From Planctomycetaceae bacterium (lineage in GTDB: Bacteria > Planctomycetota > Planctomycetia > Pirellulales > Pirellulaceae), in the NCBI GenBank assembly GCA_012965455.1, contig DTSG01000274.1:1-30513 (forward strand): a stretch of DNA of 30,513 nucleotides, written 5' to 3'. Made by a program: the position numbers and the translations under genes. The notes beneath the pieces are model-generated. The model was not told the DNA's origin and did not search any database. It saw only the letters and a list, made by a program, of their open reading frames with translations. Below are positions 16,692 to 25,639 of the stretch, piece by piece. Position 1 is the stretch's first letter; each line of letters starts with the position of its first letter.

Positions 16692-17543
16692 ATGACAGCA
16701 GAATCAACGACGATCGATGAAACAGCCGATTCCGGCTTAACCGAAAAAGCACCTAGCGAGTCCACGACAACAGAAAACACAGACGCGGCCACAACCCAAA
16801 CCGCAGCTGAACCAAACACTGCGATGATTGAGGCCATCGGGCTTTCGAAGTTTTACGGTGAGTTCGCAGCTTCACGCAATGTGAACTTCAAAATCAATCG
16901 AGGTGAAGTGGTTGCTTTTCTAGGGCCCAACGGTGCCGGCAAAAGTACCACGATGAAGCTCCTCACCGGCTACCTTGCTCCATCGGAGGGTATCGCCAAA
17001 ATAGCGGGCTACAATATGTCCAGCCAACGAATCCAAGGACTTCGCAAACTTGGATACCTTCCAGAAAACGGTCCGTTGTATCTGGATATGACCCCCCACT
17101 CCTTGCTGAGCTTTTTTGCGGACGCACGCGGCATGTCACGCAGTCGGCGTAATGACCGAATTGAAGCGGTTGTCGACCTTTGTGATTTAAGCAGTGTTAT
17201 TTATAAAGCCATTGCAAAACTATCCAAAGGATATCGTCAACGTGTTGGTATGGCGCAAGCGTTACTACACGAACCCGACGTATTAATTATGGATGAACCG
17301 ACTGCCGGATTAGACCCAAATCAAATCCAAGAAGTTCGCAACACGATGAGTCGTCTTGGAAAAGATCGTACGATTCTATTGTCCACACATATCATGCAAG
17401 AAGTCGAAGCGATGGCCAATCGCGTCATTATGATTAATGAAGGCGATCTCGTTTACGACGGCGCCATGTCCGCCTTGACCAAAGACGACGAAACACTCGA
17501 TCAAGCCTTCCGTCGTTTGACGATTGCTGCCGATCGAATTTAA
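16692..17543 (+). CDS. ABC transporter ATP-binding protein, GldA-like
   Basis: The 283-residue ATPase of an ABC exporter-type complex has Walker A GPNGAGKST at 78-86, the Q-loop region after GYLPENGPLY, signature LSKGYRQRVGMAQAL near 175-190, Walker B VLIMDEPTAGLDP near 196-208 and the H-loop STHIMQEVEAM near 230. The N-terminal 45 residues are a Thr/Glu/Ala-rich low-complexity extension not found in the core domain. The gene is followed after 131 bases by the permease/auxiliary fusion and then by the DUF4340 protein. This is the arrangement of gliding-motility-type (GldA-GldF-GldG) or multidrug ABC-2 systems. Planctomycetes carry it without the Bacteroidetes gliding machinery, so the name reflects homology and not a demonstrated motility role. 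Confidence 0.93.
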   Translation: MTAESTTIDETADSGLTEKAPSESTTTENTDAATTQTAAEPNTAMIEAIGLSKFYGEFAASRNVNFKINRGEVVAFLGPNGAGKSTTMKLLTGYLAPSEGIAKIAGYNMSSQRIQGLRKLGYLPENGPLYLDMTPHSLLSFFADARGMSRSRRNDRIEAVVDLCDLSSVIYKAIAKLSKGYRQRVGMAQALLHEPDVLIMDEPTAGLDPNQIQEVRNTMSRLGKDRTILLSTHIMQEVEAMANRVIMINEGDLVYDGAMSALTKDDETLDQAFRRLTIAADRI

Positions 17544-17674
17544 CGCCTCGCAATACGCTTGTAGATTGACTTAGCTACTTCAACAGGCGTTCAATCACTC
17601 GTCCGAGTCAAGCTTCAGCAAAACAATTTCAACCAACCAGACAACTACACCAATACAACAAGAATATAAGAACT

Positions 17675-20557
17675 ATGGAAACCACTGGTACAAATCTATT
17701 TTTAGCACTGTTTGATCTTCTGTTTCGCGATTTGCTAATCGTCGTGGTACTCGCAGCAGTCATCGTGCCACTATATTTCACGCGAACTGCCGCTATTGCT
17801 GTCGTCCGCCGCAACTTCAAAGGCTACTTTAGCAATCCTACAGGCTATGTTTTTCTCTGCGTGTTTGTGCTGCTGACTTCGTTTGCCGCATTTTGGCCCC
17901 ATCAGTTTTTCAATGCAAACCTCGCTAACCTTAATCAACTCAATCAGTTCCTACCACTGATTATGCTCATTTATATTCCGGCGATTACGATGAGTATTTG
18001 GTCCGAAGAACGCCGCGAAAAAACTGATGAATTACTGCTAACGCTACCGGCTCACGATTTCGATATCGTGATTGGCAAGTTTCTCGCTGCCGCATTGATT
18101 TTCACAGTTTCCTTGCTGTTCTCTCAAATCTCAAACTTCCTCGTGTTAGCCTCCCTAGCACGCACTCCTGCAACTTATATCGTCGATCTAGACACCGGAC
18201 TTCTCACCACAAACTACTTTGGCTATTGGTTAATTGGGCTTTCCATGCTGTCGCTAGGAATGGTGGCTTCGTTTTTAACTCGTAACGCAACCATCGCCTT
18301 TGTATTCGGTCTCGCATTTAACATTCCTCTTGTCGCCGCTGCGTCTGCGGATGTCATTGCACAATCATCGCAAATTGCACAGATCATTTCTCGCTGGGGC
18401 ATCTACTCACAGTTCGATGATTTCCAACGCGGGGTACTTAGCCTCTCCTCTACGATGTACTTCTGCATGATTATTTCCATCGGTCTATACTTATGCATGG
18501 TCCTGATCGGAAAGCGACATTGGTCCGGTGGTAAAGATGGAGCCTCGCTCTGGTGGCACTACTTAATTCGAACCGTAGCCTTAGTCGTCGCCATGCTGTC
18601 GCTCACGATTGTATTTGATCAACGCGACTTAGTACGATTCGATACCACACGCGGTAAAGTCAGTTCCCTGTCGGATGACTCGCGAAAACTCATTGCCGAC
18701 CTTGACCCAGAACACCCTGTCTACATCGAGGCTTTCATCAGTAGCGAAGTTACCAAGGAGTATGTCAAAACTCGCTACGACCTAATTTCGATGCTCAAAG
18801 AGTTCGGTAGTCATGAAGACATCCACCTCACCATCCTCGATACCCTTGAGCCATTTAACGAAGCCGTCGCTACCGCAGAAGAAAACCATGGCATTCCATT
18901 ATTAACCGTGCCCGCTGCCAGTGGCAGCCAACAGATTATCATGGGCGCTGTATTCCGCAGTGGACTGCAAAAAGTTGTTGTGCCGTTTTTTGAATATGGA
19001 ATTCCCGTGGAGTACGAACTTGCCCGCAGTATTGCAACCGTGGCTAAGGGCAAACGAAAAACCATTGGCGTGATCGATACGGATGCAAATATTATGGGTG
19101 GCTTTAGCTTCGCCGGCGGTCAACCAAACCGTATTCCACAACAAGCAATCGTAACGGAATTGCAAAAACAATATAAAATGGAAAACGTCGATGCCTCGCA
19201 AGAAATCTCCGTTGATGACTACGATATGTTGTTCATCGCGCAACCCTCGTCACTCGAAGAAGAACCATTAACTAACGTCATACGTGCCTTGCAAGCGGGT
19301 ATCCCAGCAGTCGTTTTCGAAGACCCTCGGCCAGAAACGATGCAAGTCCCTGGCACGGGGCAACCACGTCCACCCGCTGGTGGTGGAATGATGGGAATGG
19401 GCGGACAACCTCAGCCCAAATGTAATCTAGCACGGTTATGGGATATTCTTGGAATCCAAATCCCAGGTGCCCTGTCACGCACCAATCCTGGTTTGTACGA
19501 GCCCGACCTAGTTTGGCAATCCGACAATCCTTACCCGCTGCTAAAATATCGAGGGATCCTTGATACGTGGGTCTTTACCACGAGACTCGATGCAGAACAT
19601 CCAATCACCTCCGGCTTACAGGAACTGTTATTACCCGTCCCCGGCGCCATAGAAATTGATGAATCCAAAAGCCATTTGGAGGTCACCCCACTGGTAACTT
19701 CATCCAATCGCGATGCTGGAACCGTTAAATCTGCGGATTACATGATGGAAATGCAAGCGCTGTCCCGCGGTGATCGCGGTGCCCTGGAACGTATCAAGCA
19801 ATTACAGTCTGAAGGTGACCGAGGCAGTAGTAACCTTGTCGTCTATATCGAAGGCGAACCTGTGGGCGCAGTGGCCGGTGATGACGATGGTGAAAAACCT
19901 GTTATGAAGGTTGTCTATATTGCCGACGTGGATGTCATGTTCAATGCATTCTTATCAATCCGCGCAAGACCTGCAGCACTACAGGATGTGACGTATAAGT
20001 TTGAAAACGTCACGTTTCTGCTAAACGTGGTGGACTACTTAGCTGACGAAATGGACTACATCGCCATCCGCAAACGAAAACTACGACACAGCACATTGAA
20101 AACAGTCGAACACCAAGTTGCTATCGAACAGGGTTTGCAAACAGATGCTATCTCCAAATCACATAAGCTAACCAATAGCAAAATTGAAACTATGGAAGAA
20201 GAACTCGAAAAGGAAATTGAAGCATTTCAAGAAGAAGTTATGAGATTGCAAGACCCAGCGAGTACCGAACGACCTGACCCTGGCATGGTGCGAGCAAAGT
20301 TGATTAATCTTTCGAGTCGGCAGCAAGAAAACCAACGCAAGGTTCAGGTAACTCGTATTCAAGAAGAGCGTAATCGTGATAAAAAAATCGCGTCCATTAA
20401 ACGTGAAAGCGAAAGTAAGCTCGCCGCTCTACGTAATCGCTACAAACTAGCCGCGGTGTTTTTTCCACCTATACCTCCGCTATTGATCGCAATCATTGTG
20501 TTTTTTGTCCGTCGTATTCGCGAACGTCAAGGGGTTGCTAGTGCACGGTTACGGTAA
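17675..20557 (+). CDS. Fused ABC-2 permease and GldG-like auxiliary protein
   Basis: The 960-residue membrane protein joins two usually separate proteins. An extra N-terminal helix (about 12-33) precedes an ABC-2 permease domain with helices to about 310 (GYVFLCVFVLLTSFAAFWP, LIMLIYIPAITMSIWSEERREKTDELLL). A further helix (LIRTVALVVAMLSLTIVF) leads into a GldG/uspG-type extracytoplasmic domain (about 340-780). That domain contains VYIEAFISSEVTKEY, TIGVIDTDANIMGG (about 462-475) and a Gly/Met-rich loop (GGGMMGMGG, about 569). A long coiled coil (about 839-922) and a C-terminal transmembrane helix (about 926-946) close the protein. It should pair with the preceding ATPase. The transported substrate is unknown. 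The start at 17675 is the first ATG before the first helix. Confidence 0.92.
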   Translation: METTGTNLFLALFDLLFRDLLIVVVLAAVIVPLYFTRTAAIAVVRRNFKGYFSNPTGYVFLCVFVLLTSFAAFWPHQFFNANLANLNQLNQFLPLIMLIYIPAITMSIWSEERREKTDELLLTLPAHDFDIVIGKFLAAALIFTVSLLFSQISNFLVLASLARTPATYIVDLDTGLLTTNYFGYWLIGLSMLSLGMVASFLTRNATIAFVFGLAFNIPLVAAASADVIAQSSQIAQIISRWGIYSQFDDFQRGVLSLSSTMYFCMIISIGLYLCMVLIGKRHWSGGKDGASLWWHYLIRTVALVVAMLSLTIVFDQRDLVRFDTTRGKVSSLSDDSRKLIADLDPEHPVYIEAFISSEVTKEYVKTRYDLISMLKEFGSHEDIHLTILDTLEPFNEAVATAEENHGIPLLTVPAASGSQQIIMGAVFRSGLQKVVVPFFEYGIPVEYELARSIATVAKGKRKTIGVIDTDANIMGGFSFAGGQPNRIPQQAIVTELQKQYKMENVDASQEISVDDYDMLFIAQPSSLEEEPLTNVIRALQAGIPAVVFEDPRPETMQVPGTGQPRPPAGGGMMGMGGQPQPKCNLARLWDILGIQIPGALSRTNPGLYEPDLVWQSDNPYPLLKYRGILDTWVFTTRLDAEHPITSGLQELLLPVPGAIEIDESKSHLEVTPLVTSSNRDAGTVKSADYMMEMQALSRGDRGALERIKQLQSEGDRGSSNLVVYIEGEPVGAVAGDDDGEKPVMKVVYIADVDVMFNAFLSIRARPAALQDVTYKFENVTFLLNVVDYLADEMDYIAIRKRKLRHSTLKTVEHQVAIEQGLQTDAISKSHKLTNSKIETMEEELEKEIEAFQEEVMRLQDPASTERPDPGMVRAKLINLSSRQQENQRKVQVTRIQEERNRDKKIASIKRESESKLAALRNRYKLAAVFFPPIPPLLIAIIVFFVRRIRERQGVASARLR

Positions 20558-20642
20558 CCAAAGACGTCAATCAGCATTTTAGGATTCCTTAGTAAACAAC
20601 ATCACATCATTCAAACTTTCAACTATTAAAGTATCGATAATC

Positions 20643-22544
20643 ATGAACAATCTTGTCCAAACCATTATCTACGTTTTACTCGCAACCGCCGCTGTCGTTG
20701 CCGCGGTTATTACTGGAGCCGCGAATACCAGTGGTGGCGACCATGACCAACTTAGAATAGCGCGAGAAGAAATTGGAAAGGACGTCTTCACAGACTTCAC
20801 CGCTGCGAATGCGGTCGAGCTAGAAATCACAACCTATGATGAAGAAGCTGCACGACTAAAGTCCTTTTCGGTCAAAAGAGATGATCTCGGACAATGGGTC
20901 ATTCCATCACACAATGATTACCCAGCTGATGCGGAACAGCAAATGTCCGCGGCCGCATCTGCATTTAGCGCCCTCAAAATCGCCGACCTAATCGGCACAG
21001 AAACATCGCTGCACGCAGAGTTTGCTGTTATCGAACCGAACTCAGATACACTCGAAGTCTCCAACACCGGTGTTGGAACACTGATCACCGTTCGCGATGA
21101 CCAAGGCAATGAATACTCGTTAATCGTCGGCAATACGGTCTCTGTCGGAAACGAAGCTGGCGCGGATCCACGAATGCAGAAATTGTTCTATGCAGCCCGG
21201 CGACCGACTGACGAAATCACGTTCACCGTTGATCTAAACATGGATGTCTTTGATACTGATTTCTCCAAATGGATTGAGAATAATCTTTTGGATATTAACG
21301 GTTTGGATCTGACCACCATCGACATTAATGACTACGCCATTTATCAAACACAACAAGGACCAACTCTTGCACCGCGGTCTAATTCCAGTCTCTCACTCGA
21401 TGAGACCGATAACATCTGGCAACTAAACTCTATGCTGCAATATGATGACCAATCCTCCGAACCCTCTGTGATTACGTTGACGGACGACGAGGAATTGAAC
21501 AGCGAACGTATCGACACACTGAAAACGGCATTAGAAAATCTGGAGATTGACGATGTGGCCCGCAAACCAGAATTTTTACGATCTGATCTGCGCGCGTCCA
21601 ATGAATCACTTTCCACACCTGGTGTGATTTCCGCGCTCGGCCAACTTGGACTCTATGGAGATCCCAGTACCGAAAAAGATGGCTTGATGGAACTCAAAAG
21701 TGCCAACGGCGAAATTCATGTCTCACTGAAAACCGGCGTAAAATACATATTGAGATTTGGCGAAGTCGACACTGAGACAGCTGGCGATGAAACGGTCAAG
21801 CGATTCTTGTTTGTAACCACTCGACTAGATGAAGCGATAATCCCCCAGCCAGAACTTTCTCCATTGCCTGAGGGACCAGCAAACCCAGCAGCCGCTGAAG
21901 AAAAGGACGAGGAAGCTACTACCAAGCCTGAGACCCCAGCAAACCCAGCAGCCGCTGAAGAAAAGGATGAAGAAGCTACTGCCAAGCCTGAGACCCCAGC
22001 AAACCCAACAGCCGCTGAAAAGAAAGACGAAGAAGCTACTGCCAAGCCTGAGACCCCAGCACCCGATGAAGGCTGTCAGGATGAACCGGTTGCGACAACA
22101 GAAACTCCCGCGGCCACCGTTGGTGACACCCCGCCGCAGGAAGGCGAGCCCGCAGAAAAACCTGTAGCAGCACCGACCGCAACGGAAAAAGAAGACGAAG
22201 ACAAACCTGAGCTAGCACCTGTGCAATTGACGCCGGAACAACTAAAAGAACTCCGCGATCAAATCACCAAAGAGAACGAACGGCGAACGCAAGAGTACGA
22301 AGATAAATTGGCGGCTGCTCGGAATCGAGTTCGTGAACTCAACGAGCGATTTGAAAAGTGGTACTACTTGATCGATGAAAAAGTCTACAATCAAATCCAT
22401 CTATCGAATACAGATTTAATCACAGCTAAAAGCTCAGCACTCGAAGACATCAAAGGACTCGACGAAGGTGGTTTAGACGCACTTGGCCTGCCGGGACTTC
22501 CTGGTATCCCTGGATTGCCAAGCCCAACAACTCCTAAGCCTTAG
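20643..22544 (+). CDS. DUF4340 domain membrane protein with tandem repeats
   Basis: The 633-residue protein starts with a transmembrane anchor (about 7-27) followed by a DUF4340 region (about 45-390, with SVKRDDLGQWVIPSHNDYPA and FSKWIENNLLDINGLDL). A Pro/Ala/Glu/Lys-rich part follows, containing three copies of a 20-residue repeat (412-471). After it come a coiled coil (about 530-575, LKELRDQITKENERR) and a short collagen-like tail (GLPGLPGIPGLP). DUF4340 proteins typically follow GldG-type genes, as here (85 bases downstream of the fusion), so it is probably the third subunit of that envelope complex. Its biochemical role is unknown. Confidence 0.9.
   Translation: MNNLVQTIIYVLLATAAVVAAVITGAANTSGGDHDQLRIAREEIGKDVFTDFTAANAVELEITTYDEEAARLKSFSVKRDDLGQWVIPSHNDYPADAEQQMSAAASAFSALKIADLIGTETSLHAEFAVIEPNSDTLEVSNTGVGTLITVRDDQGNEYSLIVGNTVSVGNEAGADPRMQKLFYAARRPTDEITFTVDLNMDVFDTDFSKWIENNLLDINGLDLTTIDINDYAIYQTQQGPTLAPRSNSSLSLDETDNIWQLNSMLQYDDQSSEPSVITLTDDEELNSERIDTLKTALENLEIDDVARKPEFLRSDLRASNESLSTPGVISALGQLGLYGDPSTEKDGLMELKSANGEIHVSLKTGVKYILRFGEVDTETAGDETVKRFLFVTTRLDEAIIPQPELSPLPEGPANPAAAEEKDEEATTKPETPANPAAAEEKDEEATAKPETPANPTAAEKKDEEATAKPETPAPDEGCQDEPVATTETPAATVGDTPPQEGEPAEKPVAAPTATEKEDEDKPELAPVQLTPEQLKELRDQITKENERRTQEYEDKLAAARNRVRELNERFEKWYYLIDEKVYNQIHLSNTDLITAKSSALEDIKGLDEGGLDALGLPGLPGIPGLPSPTTPKP
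21876..22055 (+). repeat. 60-base tandem repeat, 3 copies, in the DUF4340 gene
   Basis: Three in-frame 60-base units lie at 21876-21935, 21936-21995 and 21996-22055. Each encodes 20 residues (PANPAAAEEKDEEAT followed by TKPET or AKPET), with a few substitutions between copies. Copies 1 and 2 are nearly identical. The array lengthens a Pro/Glu-rich spacer and should tolerate copy-number change without a frameshift. Confidence 0.95.
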
Positions 22545-22609
22545 TCGATCGCTGTTGGCCATCCGCTTATTGTTCGTTGTTTTGACATACTTGAAACTGG
22601 TCGTGTTAA

Positions 22610-23881
22610 ATGGCTCAAACCAATCACAACTTACAATCTGCAACTCGCTCAGAAATTGAGCAACATCAGCTACAAAGGCTGAACCATCTGTTGGCTAAAA
22701 TCTTACCGGCAAATAATTTCTACCATGAGAAATTAGCCGCTGACAATTTACAACTCAACGATTTATCCGAACTCGCAGACTTGCCCTTTACGACTAAACA
22801 TGAATTAATCTCCAATCATGCCGAGAACAATTCCGCAGTCAACCTTTCCTACGCCACCGAGCAATATGTGCGGTTCCATCGCACTTCGGGCACAACGGGG
22901 TCGCCGCTGGTCATCTTAGATACTGCCACGGACTGGCAATGGTGGATCGACACATGGCAATACGTGCTAGACGCGGCTGGTATCACAGAACAAGATCGAG
23001 CATTCTTAGCATTTTCGTTTGGCCCTTTCATTGGGTTTTGGTCTGCTCATGATGCGATCGTCGCGCGGGGCGCTATGTCCATTCCAGGAGGTGGTCTACG
23101 GTCATTAGCAAGATTGGAATTAATCGAGTCCAGCGGTGCCACGCTACTTTTCTCGACCCCTACCTACGCATTACATCTAGCCGAAGTTGCCAAAGATCAA
23201 GGCATTAATTTACGTGACAATAGCGTCACAAAAATTATTGTCGCGGGTGAGCCTGGTGGTTCGGTTGCGGCGATCCGAGCGAGAATTGAAGAAGCTTGGG
23301 ACGCGACTCTGTTTGACCATGCGGGAGCATCTGAGATTGGCCCTTGGGGTTTTTCTAGCGTAGATAGAACCGGCATCCATGTGTGTGAAGCAGAGTTCAT
23401 TGCTGAGTTCATTGACGTCGAAACGAACTTGCCAGCAAAGACTGGAGAATTAAGTGAACTTGTCCTGACGACACTCGGCAGATCGGGGTGTCCTGTTATT
23501 CGCTATCGAACCGGGGATCGTGTCATTCACGAATTCAAAGAATCGAATAGTTTTGTTCATCTTGCGGGAGGAGTGCTAGGACGGGCCGATGACATGTTAG
23601 TTATCCGCGGCGTCAATATTTTCCCCGCCGCCTTAGATGAAATCATGAGTAGTTTTGCTGACGTCATCGAATACCGCATTACAGCGACCCGTAGCGGCGA
23701 ACTCGATCAACTCGCAGTCGAAGTTGAAGATACTGCCAATGACGCTCAACGAATTGCTGATACGATTGAAACTCGTTTAGGCCTACATGTCCCAGTTACA
23801 TGTGTCGCCGCAAACTCACTACCCCGATTTGAAGGAAAAGCCAAACGGTTCATCGATCTCCGTGGTGAATCCACGAATTAG
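22610..23881 (+). CDS. PaaK-like adenylate-forming (phenylacetate-CoA ligase family) enzyme
   Basis: The 423-residue protein belongs to the ANL superfamily, PaaK branch. The AMP-binding P-loop TSGTTGSP begins at residue 92. FDHAGASEIGPWGF holds the acceptor/adenine motif, and the conserved hinge (YRTGDR and GRADDMLVIRGVNIFP) leads into the C-terminal lid domain with GKAKRFIDLR. It should activate an aromatic or other carboxylic acid with ATP to an acyl-adenylate and pass it to CoA. The length is close to the usual 430. No paaA-E or ring-cleavage genes are present, so the acid is unknown. The start at 22610 follows the DUF4340 stop by 65 bases. The next gene follows after 54 bases on the same strand. 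Confidence 0.9.
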   Translation: MAQTNHNLQSATRSEIEQHQLQRLNHLLAKILPANNFYHEKLAADNLQLNDLSELADLPFTTKHELISNHAENNSAVNLSYATEQYVRFHRTSGTTGSPLVILDTATDWQWWIDTWQYVLDAAGITEQDRAFLAFSFGPFIGFWSAHDAIVARGAMSIPGGGLRSLARLELIESSGATLLFSTPTYALHLAEVAKDQGINLRDNSVTKIIVAGEPGGSVAAIRARIEEAWDATLFDHAGASEIGPWGFSSVDRTGIHVCEAEFIAEFIDVETNLPAKTGELSELVLTTLGRSGCPVIRYRTGDRVIHEFKESNSFVHLAGGVLGRADDMLVIRGVNIFPAALDEIMSSFADVIEYRITATRSGELDQLAVEVEDTANDAQRIADTIETRLGLHVPVTCVAANSLPRFEGKAKRFIDLRGESTN

Positions 23882-23935
23882 CACATTTTCGTTTTCTGGA
23901 ATCCATCAACCTTTGAAACATTCTTTCCCAGCACC

Positions 23936-25231
23936 ATGACAACGCCCAATCCCACATTGCCGACGGCTCTCATTGAGCACTGCCGCTCGCAATTTCCAGC
24001 ACTGGCTCGAGGGCATGACGGCCAAGAGGCAATCTACCTCGACGGCCCAGCGGGAACTCAAGTTCCTCAATCGGTCATCGACGCAATTTCACACTATTAT
24101 TCCACCTGCAATGCAAACCACGGAGGATTGTTTGCAACAAGCCGAGAAAGTGACACACTGGTAGCAGAGGCTCACCGAGCCCTCGCAGATTTCGTGGGTG
24201 GTCACGATCCGGATGAAATTGTATTCGGCGCAAATATGACAACCATCACCTTCGCCTTTTCTCGAGCACTTTCTCAACAATGGCAGGCTGGCGATAATAT
24301 TGTCGTTACACAGCTCGATCATGACGCCAATGTCTCTACGTGGGCACTTGCCGCCCGCGACCGAGGAGTTGAAGTTCGCTATGCTCAAATCAATCCCGCC
24401 GATTGCACTCTCGATGTCGCCGATCTTAAAAGCAAAATAGACCAACGCACTCAATTAGTCGCGGTCGGGCTTGCCTCTAATTCGTCAGGGTCAATCAATC
24501 CAGTTGCGGAAATCTGTCAATACGCGCGGCACTACGACGCATTGTCCTTTATTGATGCCGTCCATTATGCCCCGCATCGGCTGATCGATGTCCAAGAAAT
24601 CGGTTGTGACGCGCTGGCCTGTTCAACCTATAAATTTTTCGGGCCACATATCGGAGTTCTGTGGGGAAAGAAACCACTACTATCAGAGCTGCAGCCATAC
24701 AAAGTAGAACCTGCAGCAGATAATACACCAGACAAATGGATGACCGGAACACAAAACTTCGCTTGCTTATGTGGTGCTCGAGCGGCCGTTGATTACATCG
24801 CGAACATCGGGCACAAGGTTGCTGACGACGGGTCGTTATCACGACGAACCGCCCTGCAAATCGCTTATCACGCTATCGAAGATTATGAGAATACATTGTG
24901 CCAACAACTATTGGCGGGGTTGGAGAACATAGCAGCGAGTAGCGGTATTACGATCCATGGCATATCAGCCAATGGCGACATAAGCAATCGAGTGCCCACT
25001 GTTTCGATCTCTCATCCGACTTGGACATCCGCACAACTTGCTCAAGCGCTCGGTGATTATGAAATCTACACTTGGCATGGAAACTATTACGCTCTGCAGT
25101 TAACCCGAGCACTGCAACTTGAACCTGAGGGCATGCTAAGATTGGGACTCGTACATTACAATACAGCACAGGAAGTTGAACGCTTATTATTAACACTGTC
25201 CTCCATCCTCAAGGGCGAACCACCCGCATGA
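23936..25231 (+). CDS. Cysteine desulfurase-like class V aminotransferase (TIGR01976-type)
   Basis: The 431-residue PLP enzyme has the class V fold. It begins with YLDGPAGTQVPQSV, has the PLP-contact strand SFIDAVHYAPH and carries the lysine that should bind PLP at 233 (STYKFFGPH). In true NifS/SufS/CsdA desulfurases a catalytic cysteine sits in a C-terminal RxGxHCA loop. Here the matching segment reads RLGLVHYN (about 402-409), so that cysteine is absent. The protein resembles the VC1184 desulfurase-like subfamily, and its real reaction is unknown. Its stop overlaps the DUF971 start by four bases (ATGA), so the two are coupled. Confidence 0.9.
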   Translation: MTTPNPTLPTALIEHCRSQFPALARGHDGQEAIYLDGPAGTQVPQSVIDAISHYYSTCNANHGGLFATSRESDTLVAEAHRALADFVGGHDPDEIVFGANMTTITFAFSRALSQQWQAGDNIVVTQLDHDANVSTWALAARDRGVEVRYAQINPADCTLDVADLKSKIDQRTQLVAVGLASNSSGSINPVAEICQYARHYDALSFIDAVHYAPHRLIDVQEIGCDALACSTYKFFGPHIGVLWGKKPLLSELQPYKVEPAADNTPDKWMTGTQNFACLCGARAAVDYIANIGHKVADDGSLSRRTALQIAYHAIEDYENTLCQQLLAGLENIAASSGITIHGISANGDISNRVPTVSISHPTWTSAQLAQALGDYEIYTWHGNYYALQLTRALQLEPEGMLRLGLVHYNTAQEVERLLLTLSSILKGEPPA

Positions 25232-25563
25232 CCGACTCGCCTAGCGAATATCCTACCGCGTTGGAGTTAACCTCGGATGCGCATTTACGCATTACCTGGA
25301 ATGATAACAGTGAATCACGCATTGCATTTGCTGTATTACGCAAACACTGTCCATGTGCGCATTGCCGAGTTGCCGCTCGAAAACCAAAACCTGCTGAACT
25401 ATTACCGGTGATCAGTGCCGCCGAAGCGCAACCCTTAATCATCGAATCGATGAAGCCGCTCGGCAATTATGCCTATGTCATCGCCTTTAGTGACGGTCAC
25501 GATAGTGGTATCTATGAATTCACCCTTTTGCGAGAACTTGGACAAGCATCGACAGCGTCCTAA
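25228..25563 (+). CDS. DUF971 (gamma-butyrobetaine hydroxylase N-terminal-like) protein
   Basis: The 111-residue protein consists of one DUF971 domain. HCPCAHC at 40-46 gives Cys41, Cys43 and Cys46, and His91 lies in the conserved GHDSGIYEF. These four residues match the zinc-binding set in the N-terminal domain of gamma-butyrobetaine hydroxylase and suggest metal binding. In bacteria small DUF971 proteins are often linked to Fe-S assembly genes. Here the partner is the upstream desulfurase-like gene, with an ATGA overlap and tight translational coupling. The function is unproven. Confidence 0.93.
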   Translation: MTDSPSEYPTALELTSDAHLRITWNDNSESRIAFAVLRKHCPCAHCRVAARKPKPAELLPVISAAEAQPLIIESMKPLGNYAYVIAFSDGHDSGIYEFTLLRELGQASTAS

Positions 25564-25639
25564 TAACATTCGCATCTCACCGTGGGCTGATTAAAACCGA
25601 CAACGCTACAGTGCAACTTCAGAAAAAACCGCCTCCCTC

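Noticed and set aside
22582..22587. Perfect TTGACA -35 box before the PaaK-like gene
   Set aside because: The matching -10 region (TTAAAT at best) overlaps the start codon, so the transcript would begin inside the gene.
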